Below are positions 1-5,159 of a stretch of DNA of 26,111 nucleotides, in pieces. Position 1 is the first letter of the stretch. Each line of letters opens with the position of its first letter. Origin of the DNA: a virus. Location: the IMG/VR virus record IMGVR_UViG_3300032665_000169, positions 1 to 26,111 of that record, one strand, 5' to 3'. The notes beneath the pieces are model-generated. The model saw only the letters and a list, made by a program, of their open reading frames with translations, searched no databases and was not told the origin of the DNA. The translations under genes were made by a program, and so were the position numbers.

Positions 1-159
1 GGAAAAGATGCAGCGGCTAAAACACAGGCTTCACCAGACGCAACTGCTGCAGGTCCAGCTGATCAGCAGGATGTTAAGGCGCAATGGGAAAAATTTGTAC
101 AGTTTGGACAAGAGCTTATCAAAAAGATGAGTGCTGCTCAACCGGCTACTACAACTTAA
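1..159 (+). CDS. C-terminal fragment of an unknown protein
   Basis: The reading frame is open from the window edge for 52 codons and closes with TAA at 157-159. The tail is rich in Ala, Gln, Lys and Thr, contains a helical stretch (EKFVQFGQELIKKM) and ends in PATTT. No catalytic motif is visible, so no function is proposed. It is the only convincing plus-strand gene at this end; the tRNA array that follows lies on the opposite strand and converges on it. A low-complexity Ala/Thr tail like this is compatible with a virion or scaffold-type protein, but that is inference only. Confidence 0.6.
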   Translation, partial: GKDAAAKTQASPDATAAGPADQQDVKAQWEKFVQFGQELIKKMSAAQPATTT

Positions 160-217
160 TTAAAGGCGCACAGATTCACATCTTTTCAACCAGCTACCAG
201 TTATTGCATAGTTATCA

Positions 218-292
218 TGGTCAGTGTGGTTGGATTTGAACCAGCACCTTGCTCCGTATGAAGGAGGTGCACAACCATTATGCTACATTACC
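218..292 (-). tRNA. degenerate tRNA-Met-like gene (anticodon CAT)
   Basis: The 3' half is a normal tRNA: T arm GCTGG-TTCAAAT-CCAAC (one mismatch), discriminator A and encoded CCA. The anticodon loop is TTCATAC (CAT) on a stem with one C-C mismatch, and a D arm GCA/TGC is present. The 5' acceptor strand GGTAATG does not pair with the 3' strand CACACTG. Either it is a decayed gene or its 5' end has been replaced. A sequence that would pair better (CAGTGTA) lies 36 bases further upstream at 322-328, which may be chance. Confidence 0.45.
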
Positions 293-510
293 ATAAATAT
301 AATATGCAGTTCAATGACGATTACACTGAATTTAAGATGTTATATAATCTTAGCAACACACCGTATTCGCCAAATAAATCATTCTCTACCTGTAAAGATT
401 TCACAAACTCGTTTGAAAGGATTGAAAAAGAATTTATTCCTACTGAACTTAAACAATGGCAGGCCCACTTGGGATCGAACCAAGAACGACGGAATCAAAA
501 TCCGTTGTGA
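280..510 (+). CDS. doubtful small ORF opposite tRNA genes
   Basis: This 76-codon plus-strand frame fills the 164-base gap between the Met-like element and tRNA-Gln and runs antisense through both. Its middle part (FNDDYTEFKMLYNLSNTPYS and on to about residue 59) has protein-like composition, whereas the last 17 residues come from the antisense of tRNA-Gln. No good ribosome binding site is seen. It may be a remnant of an older gene; I cannot assign a function and it may not be translated. Confidence 0.2.
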   Translation: MLHYHKYNMQFNDDYTEFKMLYNLSNTPYSPNKSFSTCKDFTNSFERIEKEFIPTELKQWQAHLGSNQERRNQNPL

Positions 511-530
511 TACCATTTCACCATAGGCCA
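457..530 (-). tRNA. tRNA-Gln (TTG)
   Basis: Cloverleaf on the minus strand: acceptor TGGCCTA/TGGGCCT with six of seven pairs (open U1-U72, tolerated in Gln tRNAs), anticodon arm ACGGA-TTTTGAT-TCCGT, T arm CTTGG-TTCGATC-CCAAG, discriminator G as expected for Gln identity, and encoded CCA at 457-459. Confidence 0.9.
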
Positions 531-538
531 ACAAACAC

Positions 539-615
539 TGGTAGGACGAGCGGGATTCGAACCCGCGACTCTCGGTTTAAAAGACCGATACTCTAGCCAA
601 CTGAGTTACCGTCCC
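539..615 (-). tRNA. tRNA-Lys (TTT)
   Basis: Canonical cloverleaf: acceptor GGGACGG/TCGTCCT, D arm ACTC/GAGT, anticodon arm TCGGT-CTTTTAA-ACCGA, perfect T arm GCGGG-TTCGAAT-CCCGC, discriminator A, encoded CCA. It lies 8 bases from tRNA-Gln. It is the first of three Lys-anticodon tRNAs in the array. Confidence 0.95.
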
Positions 616-619
616 AAAT

Positions 620-693
620 TGGTACCCGGAACAAGAATTGAACTTGTAATAAAGGCTTATCAAGCCTCCGTTATACCATTTAACTATCCGGGT
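620..693 (-). tRNA. tRNA-Ile (GAT)
   Basis: Acceptor ACCCGGA/TCCGGGT is perfect, the anticodon loop is TTGATAA (GAT), the T arm is ACAAG-TTCAATT-CTTGT, the discriminator is A and CCA is encoded. Only 4 bases separate it from tRNA-Lys, so the two are probably processed from one transcript. Confidence 0.93.
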
Positions 694-700
694 AAAAATA

Positions 701-775
701 TGGTGGACCGTGGGAGGATCGAACTCCCACCTAAGGCTTGCAAAGCCCCCGTGCTCCCATTATCACTAACAGCCC
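701..775 (-). tRNA. tRNA-Ala (TGC)
   Basis: Acceptor GGGCTGT/ACGGTCC pairs with two G-U wobbles. The anticodon loop is TTTGCAA (TGC), the T arm GGGAG-TTCGATC-CTCCC, the discriminator A, with encoded CCA. The last codons and the TAG stop of the upstream GIY-YIG gene lie inside the 5' acceptor strand, so the protein gene and the tRNA overlap by ten bases. Confidence 0.93.
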
Positions 776-1449
776 AAATTGTTTAATACCCTACCTTTAG
801 TATAACCCAAAGATATGTATTCATTTAACATCTCTTTTTTAATTTTTTTATTACCTAAATCTTTATGTGTTACCCAGCAAGTTCCGTACTGAGAATTCCT
901 GTCACCTTGTTGATGATTTATTTTCTGTAAGGCTTCTTTTTGTTTTTGTTTTAACTTCGGGTCATGCATCGGATTATTTTTAGCAAAATTAGATACTAAT
1001 TCTCCACTTGCATATTTCTCAACAAGTCGGTTTGAAATTTTATTAACATATTCCAAATATCGTCCTTGTTGTTTCATCCTCTTAGCTGTAATAGATTTAT
1101 GTAAATTCTCGCCACCATATCCAGGTTGCCCGTTTTTACCGTACAAATTTTTACCGGTATCGTTTATATAATCAAATCCTCCAAACCCACCTTTTTTAAG
1201 GTTATATGTATTTGTTTCTGCTAAAAAATCTTCATTAACTATCTCTGCTTCTTTAGCATACATGTCTTTAGCATTGTCATATAGAAATAAAATTTCTTTA
1301 ACAAAATTCTCAAGACCATGCTTTTTATATGCGTGATTTAAGTACTTTCCAGACCCCATATAATTATCATCTATATTTTTAGTCTTATGGCTACCAATGT
1401 AAATCTTACCATCCAGTTTGTTTGTAATTTTATAAATCAAATAAAACAT
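766..1449 (-). CDS. free-standing GIY-YIG homing endonuclease
   Basis: This 227-residue protein has the GIY-YIG nuclease module at its N-terminus: YLIYKITN (strand with the GIY-type triad) and KIYIGSHKT (YIG strand), followed by the DDNYMGSGK and [12 protein letters not shown] segments typical of phage Seg-type enzymes. The C-terminal half is basic (KQKQKEALQKI) and probably binds DNA. Such enzymes cut DNA lacking the gene and spread it by repair. It is nested directly upstream of tRNA-Ala, and its TAG stop, inside the tRNA, is followed at once by TGA and TAA in frame. The start codon lies in the right arm of a 14-bp inverted repeat, and a CATAAATA late-promoter octamer overlaps the left arm, suggesting translation only from late transcripts. 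The family assignment is secure; the target site is unknown. Confidence 0.88.
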   Translation of the reverse strand: MFYLIYKITNKLDGKIYIGSHKTKNIDDNYMGSGKYLNHAYKKHGLENFVKEILFLYDNAKDMYAKEAEIVNEDFLAETNTYNLKKGGFGGFDYINDTGKNLYGKNGQPGYGGENLHKSITAKRMKQQGRYLEYVNKISNRLVEKYASGELVSNFAKNNPMHDPKLKQKQKEALQKINHQQGDRNSQYGTCWVTHKDLGNKKIKKEMLNEYISLGYTKGRVLNNLGC

Positions 1450-1494
1450 AAGTGTCCGTGTCCTCTTAACAGTTATTCTTATGTTTTATTTATG
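1439..1494 (-). promoter_or_regulatory. hairpin over the GIY-YIG start codon with overlapping late promoter
   Basis: AAATAAAACATAAG and its exact complement (1478-1491 and 1439-1452) form a 14-bp inverted repeat with a 25-base loop. The ATG (1447-1449) is in the right arm and the GAGG-like ribosome binding site is in the loop. CATAAATA (1487-1494, reading minus) overlaps the left arm, so a transcript begun there would lose most of that arm and free the start codon. The repeat is visible; its regulation is inferred from T4 homing endonucleases. Confidence 0.6.
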
Positions 1495-1526
1495 CGAGTT
1501 CGAGCCTAAGATATCTCAAACTCCAA

Positions 1527-1603
1527 GGGCTCCGCGACTAGGACTCGAACCCACTACCTCCTGGTTCAAAGCCAGGTATTCTTGCCTGTTAAACTATCGG
1601 GCA
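1527..1603 (-). tRNA. tRNA-Gln-like gene (TTG), acceptor imperfect
   Basis: Anticodon arm CCTGG-CTTTGAA-CCAGG (TTG) is perfect, the T loop is TTCGAGT and the discriminator G suits Gln. The acceptor strands TGCCCGA and TCGCGGA pair at only five of seven positions, and the 3' end reads CCC where the neighbouring tRNAs have CCA. A better-pairing 5' strand (ATCGCGA, 1986-1992) lies beyond the small gene upstream, hinting at a displaced 5' half. It may be decaying or need 3' repair. Confidence 0.55.
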
Positions 1604-1673
1604 TCATGGTATTATGATAAATGGTTGCAACGGTTCAAGTTGAACCTAAATGTTTGCTTCCCAAACCTGCAAA

Positions 1674-1955
1674 TCAACAAAATCTCAGCTGGAACTCCAC
1701 AGCTACGCCGTCGTCGTCAAATTGTACGGCATAAAAGCTGGAATCTTCCCAAGCAATGCCACTGCCGCAGATCATTGATCTGCACTTGGTTTCGGAGTAT
1801 CCTTGTACAAACTCGCTTGCAGGACCTATCACCGGCGTTACCGGAACCAATGCACGTATTACGAATCGATTACTACCGCACCAATAATTGGTGTTTAGAA
1901 CCAACGTTTCGCCGTTGGGGATACGATACCATTGATTGGCCTTGAAGTAACTCAT
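1674..1955 (-). CDS. hypothetical small protein nested between tRNAs
   Basis: The 93 residues start at an ATG with a good AGGGAG ribosome binding site six bases upstream and end at TGA. The N-terminal part (MSYFKANQWYRIPNGETLVL) looks like a small beta-rich domain, with several Trp, Tyr and Cys residues; the C-terminus is acidic then hydrophobic. I do not recognise a family. It lies between the initiator-like tRNA and the Gln-like tRNA, the same setting as the homing endonuclease genes nearby, so it could be a passenger or a remnant of a mobile insertion. Confidence 0.5.
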   Translation of the reverse strand: MSYFKANQWYRIPNGETLVLNTNYWCGSNRFVIRALVPVTPVIGPASEFVQGYSETKCRSMICGSGIAWEDSSFYAVQFDDDGVAVEFQLRFC

Positions 1956-2023
1956 TGCATGCTCCCTTCGTTTTCAACCGATATCTCGCGATACAACTGC
2001 CGAGTTGGTCCTGTTGCTGATTT

Positions 2024-2101
2024 TGGTTGCGAGAGGCACGGGTCGAACGTGCGTCAATGGCTTATGAGACCATGCTGGATCCGCCTCCAGTCTACTCCGC
2101 A
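2024..2101 (-). tRNA. tRNA-Met, initiator-like (CAT)
   Basis: The anticodon arm ATGGT-CTCATAA-GCCAT and the 3' end CGCA-A-CCA resemble bacterial initiator tRNA. The T arm GCACG-TTCGACC-CGTGC is perfect and CCA is encoded. One extra base lies between the T arm and the acceptor. The 5' strand TGCGGAG leaves one A-C mismatch with the 3' strand. The D arm (CTGG/CCAG) is atypical. A TGCGGGG strand that would pair fully lies upstream of the adjacent GIY-YIG gene. Confidence 0.8.
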
Positions 2102-2109
2102 ATAATTTT

Positions 2110-2832
2110 TTAGTTTTTTAGGTAATAGGCACGTATATGATCATACCTATTTTTGGTTAAATTGTATTTGGTCATTATTTGGTTGGGTTTCAACCCAGAA
2201 TCATAATCGTTTTTAATCGCTAATAGATCAAATTGTTTATCTAATTTCCGAACTTGGTCAGATTTTTTACGTCTATTATCCGGATTTTGATAATAATCTT
2301 TCATAGCTTGCGATTTAGACCTAATAGTAATAGTTGTAGGTTTATTATTCCTGTTTCCTGCCAACTTTGTTGCCTCTTCAAGAGTTTTTCCATTGGCAAG
2401 ATGTCTTCTTATTGATAGTTTTATTCTGGTTTCTTCGCTAACAAGTCTACGCCTGTTTGATTCGGATAATTTCTTCCGCATTTCGGCGGATATTTGTTTC
2501 CCAGGTCTACCCATTTTTTTCCGGGATTCTTCTGTGTGTTTTCTACCCTTGAAGTGAGGTCCGCCTTCGCCTCCGACACCGAGATTGTAGACATCTTTCC
2601 GTTTAACAAATTCTTCCGTAATCAACTCTTTTTCTTTATTATTCATTTCTTCTTCTGTGTCAAAAACAAATAATATCTCTTTTACAAAGTTTTCTTTTCC
2701 ATGTTTAGCAATAGCTTTAAGTAAAGCTATGCCGCTACCAAAGTAATTGTCGTTTATATTTTGGGTTTGGTGTTTGCCTATATAAATCTTTTTATTGATT
2801 AAATTGGTAATTTGATAAATTGTGTATTTCAT
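2110..2832 (-). CDS. free-standing GIY-YIG homing endonuclease with NUMOD3-type motifs
   Basis: The protein has 240 residues. The GIY-YIG module is at residues 1-95 or so: [38 protein letters not shown]. It is followed by [13 protein letters not shown] and similar segments (residues 97-145) typical of NUMOD3 DNA-binding repeats, then a basic helix-turn-helix-like tail ([17 protein letters not shown]). It makes a site-specific break and promotes its own spread. The gene ends eight bases upstream of the initiator-like tRNA-Met. Upstream of its start lie GATAAATA, a 12-base palindrome, and a 5' tRNA-Met fragment, so the gene appears inserted into an older tRNA-Met. No Shine-Dalgarno is seen; the octamer ends four bases before the ATG. 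Confidence 0.88.
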   Translation of the reverse strand: MKYTIYQITNLINKKIYIGKHQTQNINDNYFGSGIALLKAIAKHGKENFVKEILFVFDTEEEMNNKEKELITEEFVKRKDVYNLGVGGEGGPHFKGRKHTEESRKKMGRPGKQISAEMRKKLSESNRRRLVSEETRIKLSIRRHLANGKTLEEATKLAGNRNNKPTTITIRSKSQAMKDYYQNPDNRRKKSDQVRKLDKQFDLLAIKNDYDSGLKPNQIMTKYNLTKNRYDHIRAYYLKN

Positions 2833-2836
2833 ACGG

Positions 2837-2844
2837 TATTTATC
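2837..2844 (-). promoter_or_regulatory. late-promoter octamer GATAAATA
   Basis: GATAAATA on the minus strand matches the T4-type late consensus TATAAATA at seven of eight bases. It ends four bases before the ATG of the GIY-YIG gene, so a transcript started there would be almost leaderless. A perfect 12-base palindrome (2851-2862) lies just upstream. Confidence 0.45.
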
Positions 2845-2870
2845 AATTCAGTGGTATACCACCTGTTTTT

Positions 2871-2882
2871 CTCCACCCCGCA
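2871..2882 (-). pseudogene. 5' remnant of an initiator tRNA-Met
   Basis: TGCGGGGTGGAG is the usual 5' end of a bacterial initiator tRNA (E. coli begins CGCGGGGTGGAG). Its first seven bases pair at all seven positions (two G-U) with the 3' acceptor strand of the tRNA-Met at 2024-2101, better than that gene's present 5' end. It lies upstream of the GIY-YIG gene. Confidence 0.55.
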
Positions 2883-2890
2883 TTAAATGA

Positions 2891-2964
2891 TGGTGCTCCT
2901 AGCAGGTACCGCCCCTGCGTCTAGGCTTTACCAAAGCCTTGTTCTACTTTTATACTATAGGAGC
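2891..2964 (-). tRNA. tRNA-Thr (GGT) with non-canonical T loop
   Basis: Acceptor GCTCCTA/TAGGAGC is perfect, the anticodon arm is AGGCT-TTGGTAA-AGCCT (GGT), discriminator A, encoded CCA. The T arm GCAGG/CCTGC is intact but its loop is GGCGGTA in place of the usual TTCRANY, so the normal T-loop/D-loop contact is unlikely. Confidence 0.85.
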
Positions 2965-2995
2965 AATGACGATTTTTGCAATATAATTAAAAAAT

Positions 2996-3074
2996 TGGAG
3001 CACCTGACAGGAGTTGAACCTGCATGATTCCAGTTACCTTTCGCTCCGTTCGTAGCGGAGAGGGATACAGGTGC
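2996..3074 (-). tRNA. aberrant tRNA-like element, Arg-type hairpin (ACG), no D arm
   Basis: The acceptor GCACCTG/CAGGTGC is a perfect 7 bp, the T arm GCAGG-TTCAACT-CCTGT nearly so, and the 3' end is T-CCA. Between them there is no D arm: only seven bases precede a perfect hairpin CTCCG-CTACGAA-CGGAG (loop identical to bacterial tRNA-Arg ACG), followed by 20 unassigned bases. It is a D-armless tRNA, a decayed gene, or a tRNA-like RNA. Confidence 0.45.
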
Positions 3075-3120
3075 ATTTATTAGACTGGCGTTCATCCGGT
3101 TGAACGTTGGGATAGTATCT

Positions 3121-3195
3121 TGGTGGACGTGCAGTGAGTCGAACACTGTAGGGGATCAGCCTGTCACCGTAGCTTTATAGCAATCCGGCCAGCCC
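3121..3195 (-). tRNA. tRNA-like element with abnormal central part
   Basis: T arm CAGTG-TTCGACT-CACTG is perfect and is followed by CACGTCC, discriminator A and CCA. The 5' strand GGGCTGG pairs at five of seven positions. I could not fold the 40 intervening bases into normal D and anticodon arms; they make one imperfect long hairpin (GGAT...ATCC). No anticodon is assigned. It is probably a decayed or recombined tRNA. Confidence 0.4.
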
Positions 3196-3200
3196 TTAAA

Positions 3201-3264
3201 TGGTGGACTGTGTGGGATTCGAACCCACATGCATCACGCCCAAATGGTGCCGCCCCGGGGTTAT
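3201..3264 (-). pseudogene. 3' half of a tRNA
   Basis: T arm GTGGG-TTCGAAT-CCCAC, acceptor strand ACAGTCC, discriminator A and CCA are all intact, but no pairing 5' strand (GGACTGT) is found before the end of the upstream tRNA-Tyr at 3265. The middle contains TTTGGG, the loop of Pro tRNAs, without a proper stem. The whole unit is only 64 bases. Confidence 0.5.
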
Positions 3265-3349
3265 TGGTGGGAGATGCTGGGTTCGAACCAGTCGTGCCCG
3301 GAGGCGGCAGATTTACAGTCTGCTGGTCGTCCACTCAACCATATCTCTC
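3265..3349 (-). tRNA. tRNA-Tyr (GTA), copy 1
   Basis: Class II tRNA with a long variable arm. Acceptor GAGAGAT/ATCTCCC has one A-C mismatch, D arm GGT/ACC, anticodon arm GCAGA-CTGTAAA-TCTGC (GTA), T arm CTGG-TTCGAAC-CCAG, discriminator A, encoded CCA. Thirteen bases of its D-arm region (3323-3335) recur exactly at 4330-4342, beyond the 294-residue gene. Confidence 0.93.
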
Positions 3350-3385
3350 AATACTTGTAAAAAAGGTCATCCAGATGGTTATCTG

Positions 3386-4270
3386 TCAGTTATCTCGATC
3401 AACCGATGCCTTGCTCTTGTTAAGGTCTCTTGCTAGATCACTGTAAACGTCGAGCTGAGGAGAGGCAATCTGTGGTGTTTGTTTTGTTTGATCAATTGAT
3501 GGTTTTAGTGTCACACCGAGATTTTTCACCGTAGCCGGAGATTGCCCAAGCAACCTGGCCAACAACCTTGCTGCCGTTGATATGCTCCCAGCATGAGCGG
3601 ACGGCACGCTGCCAATTTCAACGGCACCCGTCGGCGATATCATCGCCCGGCTCATCGCATTGGCAGCCTTGTTTATGTCCTGCCTGCCAATACCCCGGTC
3701 TGCCAGTTTCCTGGCATCGTCCATGGCCTTGTTAGCCGCACGTATTTCATCGCTCCAAAACCAATCAAGCAGTTTCTCCCAATCTCCTTGCATGACATCA
3801 ATGCCATGACGGTCGAGTACCGCAAGGAATTGCTCGTACCGTGGTGTTCGGCCGAGCATTTTCCTGATGGCTTGCAGATCATTTAGATTGTTGTTATCGG
3901 TTAGGTTATACAGATACTCGCTCCAGTACTCACCATACTTGTGACGCAATTCCTTGCGTTCATCATCCATGAGAAAGTCATCCACACCGTTGACATTTGG
4001 GATCTGGCGCCAAAAACGCGTCCAGGCCTGCTTGTCATGGACAGCTACTGATAGAAGATCGTTAAACAGATCAAGAGATGTTTGTGGAACGGTGGTGACC
4101 AGCTGGTCGATTGCGTCAGCTGCTATATTGGCTTTTGGAGCCAGAATCGCAGCAACCAACCCGGCTAATAGCCCTCGACGGCTAAAACCTTCGATTATCA
4201 TGTCTCTATGTGAGATAGAGATCTTCTCCATCTTATCGATCAACTGCCGCATTTCTTCTGTTAGCATCAT
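3386..4270 (-). CDS. hypothetical protein flanked by tRNA-Tyr sequence
   Basis: The protein has 294 residues and starts at ATG behind AAGGAG, with a second Met at residue 2. An N-terminal helix is followed by SRRGLLAGLVAAILAP (residues 30-45), a twin-Arg plus hydrophobic stretch that could be a Tat-like signal or a membrane helix. The middle is rich in Trp, Asp and Asn, the C-terminus in Ala and Ser. No nuclease or known phage motif is seen, so no function is proposed. GATAAATA (4320-4327, minus) and a tRNA-Tyr-like 5' fragment lie upstream, and an intact tRNA-Tyr starts 36 bases downstream, so the gene sits exactly where homing genes sit elsewhere in the array. Its sequence is more GC-rich than the nearby endonuclease genes, suggesting separate acquisition. 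Confidence 0.7.
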   Translation of the reverse strand: MMLTEEMRQLIDKMEKISISHRDMIIEGFSRRGLLAGLVAAILAPKANIAADAIDQLVTTVPQTSLDLFNDLLSVAVHDKQAWTRFWRQIPNVNGVDDFLMDDERKELRHKYGEYWSEYLYNLTDNNNLNDLQAIRKMLGRTPRYEQFLAVLDRHGIDVMQGDWEKLLDWFWSDEIRAANKAMDDARKLADRGIGRQDINKAANAMSRAMISPTGAVEIGSVPSAHAGSISTAARLLARLLGQSPATVKNLGVTLKPSIDQTKQTPQIASPQLDVYSDLARDLNKSKASVDRDN

Positions 4271-4319
4271 TCTCTCCTTGGTTTATGCATCGGAACCTCA
4301 TGTTCCAATAACATGGAGA

Positions 4320-4327
4320 TATTTATC
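4320..4327 (-). promoter_or_regulatory. late-promoter octamer GATAAATA
   Basis: GATAAATA on the minus strand, 50 bases upstream of the 294-residue gene's ATG and directly after the tRNA-Tyr-like fragment. It matches the T4-type late consensus at seven of eight bases. Confidence 0.5.
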
Positions 4328-4329
4328 GT

Positions 4330-4356
4330 CTGGTCGTCCACTGTGCCATCTCTCCC
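4330..4356 (-). pseudogene. 5' fragment of a tRNA-Tyr-like gene
   Basis: The minus strand begins GGGAGAGATGGC and continues AGTGGACGACCAG, the last 13 bases being identical to the D-arm region of tRNA-Tyr copy 1. The match stops where the anticodon stem should begin. GGGAGA can pair with the 3' acceptor strand of tRNA-Tyr copy 1. A Ser-type origin is possible, since class II tRNAs have similar 5' ends. Confidence 0.55.
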
Positions 4357-4363
4357 AAAAAAA

Positions 4364-4438
4364 TGGCAGGCTCGGGGGATTTCGAAATCCCGACCCGCTG
4401 GTTAAAAGCCAGCTGCTCTGCCTCTGAGCTACGAGCCT
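4364..4438 (-). tRNA. tRNA-Lys (TTT), second copy
   Basis: Acceptor AGGCTCG/CGAGCCT is perfect, D arm GCTC/GAGC, anticodon arm GCTGG-CTTTTAA-CCAGC, discriminator G, encoded CCA. The T arm (GGGAT...ATCCC around TTCGAA) implies a six-base loop plus an extra C, or two mismatches with a normal loop. It differs clearly from the Lys tRNA at 539-615. Confidence 0.88.
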
Positions 4439-4555
4439 ACATATGATGCTTAGAACCTACCGCCAGTGCTGCCCTGACCCTCTTGCGCTCAAGTCCCCAT
4501 CCTACGGCTGCATCTCGGAATAGGGCGGGCTATCTGCTCTCGTCGTGCTCTAACT
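4439..4555. other. intergenic stretch within the tRNA array
   Basis: This 117-base, GC-rich stretch lies between two Lys-anticodon tRNAs. I find no open frame with a ribosome binding site and no tRNA with a recognisable T loop. A minus-strand hairpin CTTG-AGCG-CAAG and CCGCC/GGCGG complementarity about 70 bases apart suggest a folded RNA or another decayed tRNA, but nothing is firm. Confidence 0.3.
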
Positions 4556-4630
4556 TGGAGGACCGGGTGAGGATCGAACTCACCGATGCCGGATTAAGAG
4601 CCCAGCTGACCCACCAAGGTGCTCCGGTCC
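4556..4630 (-). tRNA. tRNA-Lys (CTT) by anticodon
   Basis: Acceptor GGACCGG/CCGGTCC and T arm GTGAG-TTCGATC-CTCAC are perfect. The anticodon arm is CTGGG-CTCTTAA-TCCGG (CTT, two G-U pairs), and CCA is encoded. The discriminator is T and the D arm is weak, both unusual for Lys, so its charging identity is less certain than its anticodon. Confidence 0.82.
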
Positions 4631-4636
4631 AATTGG

Positions 4637-5014
4637 CTACATCAATCCCAATCGATCACGCACGGCCTCCGTTAGCGCGTGGTAATCCCTGGGCTTTGGT
4701 GTTTTTACGCAGATCTTGCCAGAGAATGAAAGATCCTCGTAGCAAAGATCCAGATCGAACGGTGGCCCCAGTTGCTGGTAACGCTCCAGCCTCGCACAGT
4801 CGTATGAAGACCGGCGGTTCTCTTGAACCACTGGGTTAAACTTGGGCATGATCCAGTAGCCCTCGTCGTCAAAGGACGCACTTGCTGGATTCTATACCTG
4901 TGCCATGATCTTCCTCGCCCTGAGGCCTGATTCTATGGCAGTCACGACATGTTCTATTCCACCCACCTTCAAGTCCTGCAGACTTGGGAAATGCATCCTG
5001 TGGGATATAAACAT
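4637..5014 (-). CDS. small unknown protein interrupted by an in-frame amber codon
   Basis: A 40-codon frame starts at ATG (5012-5014) behind AGAAGG and ends at TAG (4892-4894, after ...KIMAQV). The same frame continues without another stop for 84 codons (NPASASFDDEGYWIMPKF...) to a second TAG at 4637-4639, six bases before tRNA-Lys(CTT). The sequence on both sides of the TAG is protein-like, and the second part has no start codon until an ATG 14 codons in (4847-4849) with a poor ribosome binding site. The simplest reading is one protein of about 125 residues with CAG changed to TAG. It is read through if the phage's amber-suppressor tRNA (7630-7703) is active, otherwise it is a pseudogene. 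No family is recognised. The frame upstream of 5014 runs antisense to nothing useful and overlaps tRNA-His, so I do not extend it. Confidence 0.5.
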
Positions 5015-5083
5015 ATGCTGTGACCTTCTAAATGCTATGACCGCACGGGATAACACTACGCCGAGTGATTCTATAGCAATATA

Positions 5084-5159
5084 TGGGGTGAGTAACGGGT
5101 AACGCTCCCGTCTCGAGAGTTTCACAGACTCCCGGCCACACTTGCTGCCTCTACTCGCC
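5084..5159 (-). tRNA. tRNA-His (GTG) with non-canonical T loop
   Basis: Acceptor GCGAGTA/TACTCAC (one mismatch) is preceded by G at position -1 facing discriminator C, the hallmark of bacterial tRNA-His. D arm GGC/GCC, anticodon arm GGAGT-CTGTGAA-ACTCT (GTG), CCA encoded. The T stem ACGGG/CCCGT is perfect but the loop is AGCGTTA, not TTCRANY. Confidence 0.85.

Noticed and set aside
30-40. Bacterial chromosome or prophage origin because of metabolic genes and a porin
   Set aside because: The clamp loader, co-chaperonin, late promoters, fibre genes and tRNA array favour a virulent T4-like phage; no integrase, attachment site or bacterial housekeeping gene was seen.
1481-1945. Plus-strand frame of 154 codons
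   Set aside because: It runs antisense through the Gln-like tRNA and the 93-residue gene and has no ribosome binding site; its length comes from low stop density opposite these genes.
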